Assembly: GCF_018373335.1 (NCBI RefSeq)
Contig: NZ_JAHAHH010000067.1
Location: forward strand, 1 to 7,283
Length of the DNA: 7,283 nt
Direction of reading: 5' to 3'
Origin: Negativicoccus succinicivorans
GTDB taxonomy: Bacteria; Bacillota; Negativicutes; Veillonellales; Negativicoccaceae
The notes under the pieces: model-generated
Seen by the model: the letters and a program-made list of their open reading frames with translations, nothing else
Database searches by the model: none
Told to the model about the DNA's origin: nothing
Shown here: positions 1 through 5,268 of the stretch, piece after piece
How the letters are laid out: the number at the start of each line of letters is the position of its first letter
Position numbering within the stretch: position 1 is the first letter of the stretch
Program-made: the position numbers and the translations under genes

Positions 1-46
1 TCACGCTTTTCTCGGCATCAATGGTGAAAGTCTTGGACTGAGTGTA
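1..46 (-). pseudogene. Distal KilAC segment of the antirepressor, beyond an in-frame TGA; runs off the window
   Basis: Reading on past the TGA at 47-49 in the same frame gives YTQSKTFTIDAEKSV and stays open to the window edge. This is what is expected after the WLLYQHYADL end of the upstream frame: KilAC (ANT) domains usually continue with a Gly-Tyr-Thr stretch and then an aromatic/Thr-rich strand. The stop therefore replaces a codon, probably GGA for glycine, inside the domain and is not the natural end of the gene. Whether this segment is ever translated cannot be told from the sequence. Confidence 0.75.
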
Positions 47-679
47 TCACAGATCCGCGTAGTGCTGATATAAAAGCCAGGTTTTACGGAACTTATACTG
101 GATGCCGAGGTCATGAAGCAGTTCGTTGAATCTTCTTCCGCCCATGCCGTAATCCTTTGCAATCTGCGTAACCGGAACCGTGTTCCTGTTCTGCAGAATC
201 AGGTCATAGTAGCTTGCCTTCGGTTTAAGTTCCGCAATCTGCTGATTCTGAATGGCCGTAGTAAGTTCCAGTTCTTTTCTGCGCGTTCTCTCTTCCTTTA
301 ATTGAGTAAGCGCGGCAATGGCGAGATCAGGATTCTCTAACATCTCATCAATCGCATACATGCCATGTCTTCGGATTGCCGGAAGGATCTCAGACGTCAC
401 CCATCTTTTGAACTTCCTCGCCTTTGGAAGCTGACTGCGCAGGATAAGGCTATAAAGACCGGATTCGTTGATAATGTACATTGCACGATTCTGACCTGAG
501 TCGGTGAAACACCGAGTCAGCTTATCCTCTTCGTCCACATGCCTTTTAAGGGCATCGGATGTGTCTCGGTATCCGAGAATCTCCGCCACATCCTTGCCAA
601 CAAAGAAAGGCTCACTATCAATAACTGTTGCGCGTACGGAGCCAAACTCCGCATTAGTGAAAATTTGTAATTCATTCAT
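47..679 (-). CDS. Phage antirepressor, Bro-N plus truncated KilAC domain
   Basis: This encodes a 210-residue protein of the phage antirepressor type, which in temperate phages relieves repression or diverts lysogeny control by binding DNA or repressor. Residues 1-107 form a Bro-N domain, with the typical FFVGKDVAEILGY segment, a YIINESGLYSLIL segment and a KRWVTSEILPAIRRHGMY end. Residues 110-150 are a charged, probably coiled-coil linker. From about 150 the KilAC/ANT domain starts (ASYYDLIL, VTQIAKDYGM, FNELLHDLGIQYK) but is cut at residue 210 by a TGA, although the same frame continues with recognisable KilAC sequence. The ATG start is set by a perfect AAGGAGG eight bases upstream. It lies 34 bases downstream of the sigma-like gene and is probably co-transcribed with it. 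Family assignment is confident; function is doubtful because half of the C-terminal domain is lost. A sequencing error at the stop is an alternative explanation. Confidence 0.9.
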   Translation of the reverse strand: MNELQIFTNAEFGSVRATVIDSEPFFVGKDVAEILGYRDTSDALKRHVDEEDKLTRCFTDSGQNRAMYIINESGLYSLILRSQLPKARKFKRWVTSEILPAIRRHGMYAIDEMLENPDLAIAALTQLKEERTRRKELELTTAIQNQQIAELKPKASYYDLILQNRNTVPVTQIAKDYGMGGRRFNELLHDLGIQYKFRKTWLLYQHYADL

Positions 680-687
680 GAGAATTA

Positions 688-710
688 CCTCCTTAAATTT
701 TTTACGGAGG
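688..710 (-). promoter_or_regulatory. Hairpin that can sequester the antirepressor Shine-Dalgarno
   Basis: On the minus strand CCTCCGTAAA, a three-base loop AAA, and TTTAAGGAGG form nine pairs around one G-A mismatch. The 3' arm is the ribosome binding site itself. The 5' arm begins just after the stop codon of the upstream sigma-like gene, so ribosomes finishing that gene could open the hairpin and couple translation of the antirepressor to it. The pairing is seen directly; the regulatory role is inference. Confidence 0.5.
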
Positions 711-713
711 ACG

Positions 714-1199
714 TTATTGCCTCCTAAGTGGTAGCCTTGGGCGGCGATTAAATCTGACGGTTTTTATAATTTTCTCTAAGTTTTTCTTTGCCCGCTTCAG
801 CTTCTGCGTGATGTTGTTTTCATCCGCTCCTATGCGAGCGGCGTAGTTGCGAATTGATTCATCATTTAAATAAACTGCTATAAAGGCATCGGCCCATTCC
901 GGCTTTTTGACCAGAATCTTACGCACCCACCGGCATACGGCTTCATAATCTTCTTTCTTTTCGTGTTCTATTTCGTATTTGCGGAAAATGCGCTCATCCG
1001 CGACTTCGTCCATTAATGGTTTGGATGAATTGATCTCATCCTCGATGCCGTCTTTTCCGGGCTGCGCCTTGCTGTAGCCGCGATGGCGGTCAAACTTGTG
1101 CCAGTTGTTGTATTCAGGCCTATTGAACTGCTCATTCCATTCGCCCTGGATCATCTTCTCCCGCTGCGCTTGGGTAAACCCTTCACCTTCAAGTGCCAA
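714..1199 (-). CDS. Sigma-70 region 4-like phage regulator, N-terminally interrupted
   Basis: This open frame of 161 codons begins at a TTG and encodes most of a phage-type sigma-70 region 4-like protein. Residues about 84-142 contain the helix-rich segment YEAVCRWVRKIL, ADAFIAVYLNDESIRNYAARIG and NNITQKLKRAKKNLEKI, which fits a sigma region 4/ArpU-like helix-turn-helix. The N-terminal part (WNEQFNRPEYNNWHKFDRH) is typical of small clostridial phage and element regulators. The natural gene very likely starts at the ATG at 1280: the 24 codons there are in the same frame and end in a TAG nine bases before the TTG. The TTG has only a weak AGGT upstream, so translation from it, or from the internal ATG at 1154, is uncertain. 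The gene is probably a pseudogene or produces a shortened protein that keeps the DNA-binding part. The antirepressor follows directly downstream. Confidence 0.72.
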   Translation of the reverse strand: MALEGEGFTQAQREKMIQGEWNEQFNRPEYNNWHKFDRHRGYSKAQPGKDGIEDEINSSKPLMDEVADERIFRKYEIEHEKKEDYEAVCRWVRKILVKKPEWADAFIAVYLNDESIRNYAARIGADENNITQKLKRAKKNLEKIIKTVRFNRRPRLPLRRQ

Positions 1200-1205
1200 G
1201 CTGAC

Positions 1206-1280
1206 CTAAAGCTGCTCGGTGGCCTCTGCGTCCAGGTTGATGGTCTGGACAGTGTTGTCGTAACGAATCTCTAATTTCAT
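1206..1280 (-). pseudogene. Original N-terminus of the sigma-like regulator, ended by an in-frame TAG
   Basis: An ATG with a GGAAAGGAA ribosome binding site upstream opens a frame reading MKLEIRYDNTVQTINLDAEA and then TEQL before TAG. The frame resumes without a shift as VSLALEGEGFTQ in the downstream gene. From memory, relatives of this family read roughly TEELWVSL here, so the TAG most likely replaces a TGG tryptophan codon by one base change. The shared frame and fitting sequence are seen; the ancestral residue is inferred from family recall, not from an alignment. Confidence 0.75.
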
Positions 1281-1604
1281 TTCTACGTTCCTTTCCGTCC
1301 TCGGTCACGGACGATGGAACGCAGAAAGAGCCTGTGGTGAAGATGGCCACAGACTCCTGAAAATCCGAAAATGGGCGCAGGAAATCAACGGTGGGTGCAT
1401 CTTCATTTCCGGAGCGATCTTAACCGCCGCCTGAACTCTCTATGCATCCCATCGCCCTATGGCCATCTCGGACTAATGAGATTAAAATGTGTCTATGTAT
1501 AACCGCAGTGCGGCTGATACCTTTTTGTAAGCATCGCCCCTACTTCTTACCGGAGAAATCAACCCCCCGGAGTGCAATGCTTATCGTGAACATGCCCGTA
1601 AACG
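1281..1604. other. Non-coding stretch with one notable hairpin
   Basis: I see no convincing gene here on either strand. With the tail up to 1703 it makes a stretch of more than 400 bases that holds only the intrinsic terminator at 1605-1659. On the minus strand GAGTCTGTGG, a nine-base loop, and CCACAGGCTC (1328-1356) form nine of ten pairs, followed by TTTCT. This could be a weak terminator or attenuator in the leader of the sigma-like gene. A short palindrome CCGCAGTGCGG lies near 1505. A minus frame ending in GDAYKKVSAALRLYIDTF and a stop looks protein-like but has no ribosome binding site and only about 30 codons. No good -35/-10 pair was found for the sigma-like gene. Confidence 0.4.
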
Positions 1605-1659
1605 CAAAAAAGCCGGAGCCATCTACTTAGCCTTTTGGCTTAAATAGATAACTCCGGCT
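1605..1659 (-). terminator. Strong intrinsic terminator of the HTH/small-partner unit
   Basis: On the minus strand AGCCGGAG, an imperfect ATCTA-rich middle and TAAGCC pair across an AAAA loop with GGCTAA, a GTAGAT-containing middle and CTCCGGCT. A run of six T follows directly. The long GC-capped stem and the U tract are typical of Rho-independent termination. The T run is only on the minus-strand side, so it serves the transcript coming from 2851 through 1704 and separates that unit from the sigma-like gene. Confidence 0.9.
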
Positions 1660-1703
1660 GTCAGTTCCTCGGTTGGTTACGGGACTACTTGCGGTAGTTT
1701 CTG

Positions 1704-1901
1704 TTACTTGGAGGGTGTCTGTGAAGCGTCTTCAATCGCCGCCTCCACCTGATACACCATGTCCTTCCATGAAATCGTTTGCTTCTTATTGTCTTTGCCC
1801 TTGCTCTCAAGGGTCACATTGTCACCGTCAACGATGACTTTGCAGAACAGCGGCGGTACCCGCTTGCTGCTATGCAGGTCTCGTACCGGACGTTCTATCA
1901 T
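1704..1901 (-). CDS. Small protein of unknown function, translationally coupled to the HTH gene
   Basis: This encodes a 65-residue protein that I do not recognise. The N-terminal 20 residues are basic (MIERPVRDLHSSKRVPPLF). A likely beta-rich segment follows (CKVIVDGDNVTLESKG), then a helix-like amphipathic tail (WKDMVYQVEAAIEDASQ). The ATG overlaps the stop of the preceding HTH gene in an ATGA arrangement, and a GGAGG lies nine bases upstream inside that gene, so translation is probably coupled and the two products made in related amounts. It is the last gene before the terminator. It could be a small binding partner of the HTH protein, which is a guess from the arrangement only. The ribosome binding site, overlap and terminator make a real gene likely. 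Confidence 0.75.
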   Translation of the reverse strand: MIERPVRDLHSSKRVPPLFCKVIVDGDNVTLESKGKDNKKQTISWKDMVYQVEAAIEDASQTPSK

Positions 1902-2851
1902 TCAGGCCGCCCTCCCTTCACGTAATTGCTGATCAGCTGATGAACTTTCGGGGACAGCTTGGCGTCAAACTCCGAACTTTCTACATGATCGTACAGCTTC
2001 TTTGCTCCTTCCTTTAGTGACCCGAACGCGTCATCACTTGTATAAAAGACTTTCTCCCAGCACCACCTGCCGTCATCTTCCCAGACAAAGATAAAGTCAT
2101 AACCTGACAGATTCTCTTTGTCGGCGGATTTGTACGGAATGATCGCAAGGTCTTTCTTTCCTTCAAAGCACTCAAGTGATACGATGTCCGCCGCGAGGAT
2201 CCACTTTACATCCGGATTCAGATGGTTGGGATGATATACCACTGTCTCATCCTCTTCTTCGGTTATCAGCCCCATCTCCTTGTAGCGGTCGTGCAGTACG
2301 ATCATCACGCCTCCTTCGGATTCCCAGGCGAAGAAGTTGTCGCGCGTGTCTTCATAGAGGCGTTCAAGGAACCGCTCAAGCAGGTCAGTGTTTGTGTGAG
2401 CGATCCACATCTCGGTTTCCGTCAAGGTTTTTATATCTGTTTCAAACAGACATGCAATCTTCCAGACGACATCGATACTCATCTTCTTTTTGGAATTTTC
2501 TTTTATTGTCCGGGAAAGGTATCCGGCGCTGATACCGATCGTATCTTCCAGTTCTCCGACACGCATGCCATGTTTCTTGGCAAGGTATACAATGTTATTC
2601 GCAAGGGTACTGCTGTCGAACTCTCCCAGGGATTCCGCATATTCGTGGATGTAGTCGATCTGCTCCTGCAGGAGACTGTCATATCCGCTGGAATCTTCAT
2701 CGTGCATGAGTCCGCTGATATGTGTTTCCAGGGCAGACTTCACTTCGAATGCCTGCATCAGTTCTTCTATATTTTCCGGTTCGACCAGCTTATACTCCGT
2801 TCCATAGAGATCAAAGCGACCTTCCATGTATTCATCGTATTGACGGGACAT
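1898..2851 (-). CDS. Protein with central XRE-like helix-turn-helix; function unknown
   Basis: This encodes 317 residues. Residues about 1-80 are acidic and helix-rich and do not resemble a family I can name. Residues 84-145 form an XRE/Cro-type helix-turn-helix: LANNIVYLAKKHGMRVGELED, then IGISAGYLSRTIKE, then a last helix VVWKIACLFETDIKTL. Residues 150-317 are a mixed alpha/beta region with several tryptophans (DFIFVWEDDGRWCWEKVFY), perhaps a ligand- or protein-binding domain. A central HTH flanked by two large domains differs from plain phage repressors. The ATG is fixed by AAAGGAGGA with GGAGG six bases upstream. The gene has its own promoter embedded in repeated half-sites, which suggests that the protein represses itself. 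A 65-residue gene overlaps its stop. The catalytic or sensory role is unknown; a toxin-antitoxin-like or defence regulator is possible but unproven. Confidence 0.85.
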   Translation of the reverse strand: MSRQYDEYMEGRFDLYGTEYKLVEPENIEELMQAFEVKSALETHISGLMHDEDSSGYDSLLQEQIDYIHEYAESLGEFDSSTLANNIVYLAKKHGMRVGELEDTIGISAGYLSRTIKENSKKKMSIDVVWKIACLFETDIKTLTETEMWIAHTNTDLLERFLERLYEDTRDNFFAWESEGGVMIVLHDRYKEMGLITEEEDETVVYHPNHLNPDVKWILAADIVSLECFEGKKDLAIIPYKSADKENLSGYDFIFVWEDDGRWCWEKVFYTSDDAFGSLKEGAKKLYDHVESSEFDAKLSPKVHQLISNYVKGGRPE

Positions 2852-2865
2852 AATAATCCTCCTTT

Positions 2866-2915
2866 CATTTGTACCGTTATTATAACATTTGAACCGTTAA
2901 ACATCAATGGTTCAA
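2866..2915 (-). promoter_or_regulatory. Three-half-site operator around the HTH gene promoter
   Basis: On the plus strand CATTTGTACCGTT (2866-2878) and CATTTGAACCGTT (2886-2898) are direct repeats that differ at one base and are spaced exactly 20 bp apart. A third, inverted half-site GGTTCAA (2909-2915) is the perfect complement of TTGAACC at 2889-2895. The copies bracket the -10 and -35 elements. This is the pattern expected for cooperative binding of an XRE-type repressor on one DNA face. That the HTH protein encoded just downstream is the binder is inference. Confidence 0.7.
2879..2907 (-). promoter_or_regulatory. Sigma-A-type promoter of the HTH gene
   Basis: On the minus strand TTGATG (2902-2907), a 17-base spacer and a perfect TATAAT (2879-2884) lie just ahead of the ribosome binding site at 2857-2865. 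The predicted leader is very short, only about 20 bases. The hexamers and spacing are seen directly; the start point is not known. Confidence 0.85.
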
Positions 2916-2930
2916 TTCTTTTATACTACC

Positions 2931-3013
2931 TCAAAGAAGAAAGCCTGACGGATGCAGGCATAGTTCCCCCTTGGAGTCCTTCCTTGGAGTCCTTCCTTGC
3001 ATCCGCCAGGCTT
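2931..3013 (-). terminator. Long stem-loop closing the DUF5986/XRE-ImmA/zinc-ribbon operon
   Basis: AAGCCTGACGGATGCA (2941-2956) and TGCATCCGCCAGGCTT (2998-3013) pair at 15 of 16 positions, with a 41-base loop. On the minus strand the stem is followed by TTTCTTCTTT, giving a U-rich but interrupted tail, so it probably terminates the transcript from 5240 leftwards. It lies between the zinc-ribbon gene stop and the next promoter, as a terminator should. The loop is unusually long and carries a tandem repeat. An RNA element other than a plain terminator is possible. Confidence 0.7.
2969..2999. repeat. 13-bp tandem repeat in the terminator loop
   Basis: CCTTGGAGTCCTT occurs twice without interruption (2969-2981, 2982-2994), followed by CCTTG of a third copy. 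The array sits wholly inside the loop of the surrounding stem. It is most simply explained by replication slippage and may vary in copy number between strains. It is far too short and lacks spacers for a CRISPR array. Confidence 0.9.
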
Positions 3014-3027
3014 TGGTCGCTATGTGA

Positions 3028-3201
3028 TCAGCATGCGCCGATTTGCTCAGTGCGAATCTTTCTGTTTTTAATTCTGATGACGATTATTTTGCCGCACCGG
3101 GGACATTTTATTTCGATCAACCCTACGGTCTCTGGCGATAGCTCAAATAATCGTTTGTTCTTACAACATGGGCAGGCTACCTGAACTGCTTCCTTTATCA
3201 C
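3028..3201 (-). CDS. Com-like zinc-ribbon small protein, GTG start
   Basis: This 57-codon frame starts with GTG. The product begins MIKEAVQVACPCCKNKRLFE and contains CPCC (residues 10-13) and CPRC (33-36) knuckles, enough for one zinc ribbon, then a basic strand-rich tail (IIVIRIKNRKIR) and a final cysteine. It resembles the Com family, named after the phage Mu translational activator of mom, and the many short zinc-ribbon proteins of clostridial mobile elements; these are thought to bind RNA or DNA. An AGGAG lies 13 bases upstream, which is rather far, but an in-frame TAG just upstream excludes an earlier start. It begins 19 bases after the XRE-ImmA stop, so it is the third gene of that operon. 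The coding call rests on the paired CxxC motifs, frame position and spacing. The role in this operon is unknown. Confidence 0.8.
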   Translation of the reverse strand: MIKEAVQVACPCCKNKRLFELSPETVGLIEIKCPRCGKIIVIRIKNRKIRTEQIGAC

Positions 3202-3220
3202 TCGCTAACACCATCTCCTG

Positions 3221-4426
3221 TCACTCACCGATGTCTATTTTAGGCTTGACAAAGGGTATTAGTTTCGGACCAACTGTGAGCGTTCCGGGTTTTAACCCCA
3301 TAATATCTTCGAGGTCTTTCTGATCCAGATAGATCCCGTACTCATGGAAAGCCTGCATCATTTCTTTGGCGGTAAGATAGTCTCCGTCAAACAACACGTC
3401 CACTGCCCCCTGGAAAATCGTGCTGTTTAATTTGCCCGGCGTATCTCCGGGCTCTCTTGTCCGCCACCCTTTAGCGGAAACCGTTCTCATCATATATTGG
3501 AATTGGTTAGCAGTAATCAATCCCAGCTGACAGGCACGGTACATCATCGCCTGCATCGATACGCCCCATTTTTTTCTGAGCGATCGATAGAACTCAACGT
3601 TCGTGGCATACGGCGCTACATCTTTCCCGAATGCTTCCCTGGGTAGGAGCAGCGCACTTGCAAACATATTCGCCTGTTTTTCGAGTGCGTTAAACTCATC
3701 CTTGCTCAGGCTATCGTTGCTGTCATCCCAGTTATGCATGAGGATATGTCCCAGTTCGTGAGCCATATCAAATCGCAGCCTTACGTCAGGCTTTTCCCCG
3801 ATAGCGAGTGCGACAACGAATACCGTTCCGTGATTCTGAACATTGATACGCTGACTGAAGGCATCAATCTTCTCATCAACGTTCTTAAATCCGGTCACGA
3901 TGATACCATTGGACTCAAGCAGGTACTGCATGTTGTCGATCGGACCCATGCCGATTTTCCAATGCTTTCTTACCGTACTTGCTATCAGTTCGATCTGTTC
4001 AAGGATCTCTTCAGAATCTGCATCAAGCAGATTATCCGTCCCGCGGAAAAACACAGGCGGCAGATTACGCTCCGGAAAGTCCACATAGTTAAGCAGCACT
4101 TCGTAAACCTTGGCCACATACTCCAGTTTCATTTTCTGCGAATTTTGCATCAGCTTGGACGCCGATGCCTGCGATCTGAAATATGTGTTATCCGTTGCCG
4201 TAGTACACAGATCCTCCGTCATAAAAAATTCAAACGGGAAGTCTAATGCCTTCGCTATCTTTACCACGTTCTCGTAGGGAGGATTGTTTTCCCCGTTTGC
4301 ATATAAAGACAGCGACTGTTTGCTGATATCGATTTGTTTTGCCAGTTCGGTCATTCTCATGCCCCGGAACTGCAATGCGTCTTTTAAACGCTGTCCGTTA
4401 AATCTGTTGTTATCCATTTTCGCCAA
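3221..4426 (-). CDS. Fused XRE repressor - ImmA/IrrE (COG2856) metallopeptidase
   Basis: This encodes a 401-residue fusion of DNA-binding and protease domains. Residues 13-68 are a canonical XRE helix-turn-helix (LKDALQFRGMRMTELAKQI, then ISKQSLSLYANGENNPPYE). Residues about 145-310 are an ImmA/IrrE-type zinc peptidase: zinc-binding HELGH at 223-227 within RLRFDMAHELGHILMH, and a third-ligand region EKQANMFASALLLP from 249. The C-terminal 90 residues match the tail usual in COG2856 proteins. In separate ImmR/ImmA pairs the peptidase cleaves the repressor to induce a mobile element; the fused form may sense a signal and cleave a partner or itself. All active-site residues are present, so it is probably active. 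The start is either a TTG (4426) or, three codons on, an ATG (4417); an AGGT is near the TTG, and the ATG is equally plausible. It lies seven codon-free bases or less after the DUF5986-like gene stop, so the two are co-expressed. Confidence 0.93.
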   Translation of the reverse strand: MAKMDNNRFNGQRLKDALQFRGMRMTELAKQIDISKQSLSLYANGENNPPYENVVKIAKALDFPFEFFMTEDLCTTATDNTYFRSQASASKLMQNSQKMKLEYVAKVYEVLLNYVDFPERNLPPVFFRGTDNLLDADSEEILEQIELIASTVRKHWKIGMGPIDNMQYLLESNGIIVTGFKNVDEKIDAFSQRINVQNHGTVFVVALAIGEKPDVRLRFDMAHELGHILMHNWDDSNDSLSKDEFNALEKQANMFASALLLPREAFGKDVAPYATNVEFYRSLRKKWGVSMQAMMYRACQLGLITANQFQYMMRTVSAKGWRTREPGDTPGKLNSTIFQGAVDVLFDGDYLTAKEMMQAFHEYGIYLDQKDLEDIMGLKPGTLTVGPKLIPFVKPKIDIGE

Positions 4427-4432
4427 AAGCAG

Positions 4433-5209
4433 TTAGACCTGCTTTTTCTCCTCTAATTTCTTTGCTGATATTTTTGTTTCCTGCTGCGGCGCAGCATCAT
4501 TTTTCTTCTTCAGTCCGGGTTTAACAGAAACAAGATTATGAGCGTCCTTCTTCTGCTCCTTCTCTTCCTGCCTTGTCAGTTCGCCGAAATCAGGCTGCAG
4601 CAGACTGGTAAGCGGGTATTCCTTTGCCGTCTGGCAGTCCTTATCCAGAATCCTCATGGCGATGGAAGTGATGTTGTAATGCGCCGCTTCGTAAACAATG
4701 ACAAGATGAAGATAGTTATCGTCAAACGTCAGGTCATCGTCCATGATCTTCTGGTAGTCTTCCTCATACTCCTCATCCGAAAATTCCGTTATCACTCCAG
4801 GCATAAATTCCGAAAGATCCATTTGCTTGTACGGAGCTTCCACATCTGCGTTCTGGATATGCAATATAGTCTGAAGATAATGGGGAATCCGCCTGTTTGG
4901 TTTCTTCGGGATGCTCTCCAGTGTCTGCTTTGTGCAGATCGTGTATGTCACGCTGTTCTCCCGGTCAATCAGAAGGCATCCGACCCAAGCTGAACGGTTA
5001 AAATATTTCAGTTCCACCGTTTCCGATGCCACGCTGTCACGAAGATTAGTGTTGATATTGTCCGCGCGCATCAGCCGTACTGCATTATTCGTGGCTTTGT
5101 CCGTTGACATCAGGTACTCTCTGATATCCTCGCCGCAACCCTTCTCTACTGCCTTTACAATGCGTGTCAGAAGGGGTTTCATCTTATCGATCTTGATTCT
5201 GTTGAACAT
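4433..5209 (-). CDS. DUF5986-like protein, first gene of the XRE-ImmA operon; function unknown
   Basis: This encodes 258 residues, recalled as DUF5986-like from the overall sequence and its pairing with an XRE-ImmA gene; that label needs a profile search. Residues 1-60 are helical and basic (MFNRIKIDKMKPLLTRIVKA). Residues 64-115 look like an alpha/beta core with a strand pair (VELKYFNRSAWVGCLLI, then VTYTICTKQTL). A second conserved-looking block at 160-205 (DNYLHLVIVYEAAHYN, SIAMRIL) follows a very acidic stretch (FSDEEYEEDYQ). Residues 212-258 are a lysine/glutamate-rich, probably disordered tail. No signal peptide or membrane segment is seen, so it is probably cytoplasmic. The ATG at 5209 is chosen because GGAGG lies six bases upstream; the frame opens further up to 5299, but that would place the promoter inside the gene. 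The downstream peptidase starts almost immediately, so this protein is the natural candidate for its partner or substrate. Confidence 0.85.
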   Translation of the reverse strand: MFNRIKIDKMKPLLTRIVKAVEKGCGEDIREYLMSTDKATNNAVRLMRADNINTNLRDSVASETVELKYFNRSAWVGCLLIDRENSVTYTICTKQTLESIPKKPNRRIPHYLQTILHIQNADVEAPYKQMDLSEFMPGVITEFSDEEYEEDYQKIMDDDLTFDDNYLHLVIVYEAAHYNITSIAMRILDKDCQTAKEYPLTSLLQPDFGELTRQEEKEQKKDAHNLVSVKPGLKKKNDAAPQQETKISAKKLEEKKQV

Positions 5210-5226
5210 TATTTTCCTCCATAGAA

Positions 5227-5263
5227 AAATCCGTACTTTCATTTTACGCGAAAATACAGATTT
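5227..5263 (-). promoter_or_regulatory. Inverted-repeat operator spanning the -10 of the XRE-ImmA operon
   Basis: AAATCCGTACTTTC (5227-5240) and GAAAATACAGATTT (5250-5263) are inverted repeats matching at 12 of 14 positions. The nine bases between them contain the whole -10 hexamer. Binding here would block polymerase directly. The XRE domain encoded by the second gene of the operon is the obvious candidate binder, which would make the operon autoregulated. The repeat is seen; the binder is inferred. Confidence 0.65.
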
Positions 5264-5268
5264 GTCAA
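5241..5268 (-). promoter_or_regulatory. Sigma-A-type promoter of the DUF5986/XRE-ImmA/zinc-ribbon operon
   Basis: On the minus strand a perfect TTGACA (5263-5268) is followed after 16 bases by TAAAAT (5241-5246). The GGAGG of the first gene lies about 20 bases further on. The -35 is also one arm of a seven-base inverted repeat, TTGTCAA (5262-5268) with TTGACAA (5293-5299), which may be a second regulatory site. Confidence 0.82.

Noticed and set aside
47..1208. Alternative genetic code explaining the in-frame stops
   Set aside because: One stop is TGA and the other TAG, and other apparently intact genes here (1898, 3221 and 3028) end in TGA at sensible places. Independent nonsense mutations are simpler.
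1442..1630. Plus-strand 62-codon frame between the phage genes and the terminator
   Set aside because: No ribosome binding site, it ends inside the terminator stem, and the translation resembles no family I know.
2969..2999. CRISPR-like repeat
   Set aside because: The copies are 13 bp, directly adjacent and without spacers; this is a slippage-type tandem repeat in a stem-loop.
2222..3184. Plus-strand frame of 320 codons antisense to the HTH gene
   Set aside because: It lacks a good ribosome binding site, runs through the HTH gene promoter and the terminator stem-loop, and has a composition typical of an antisense shadow. The minus-strand gene has a perfect ribosome binding site, promoter and a recognisable HTH.
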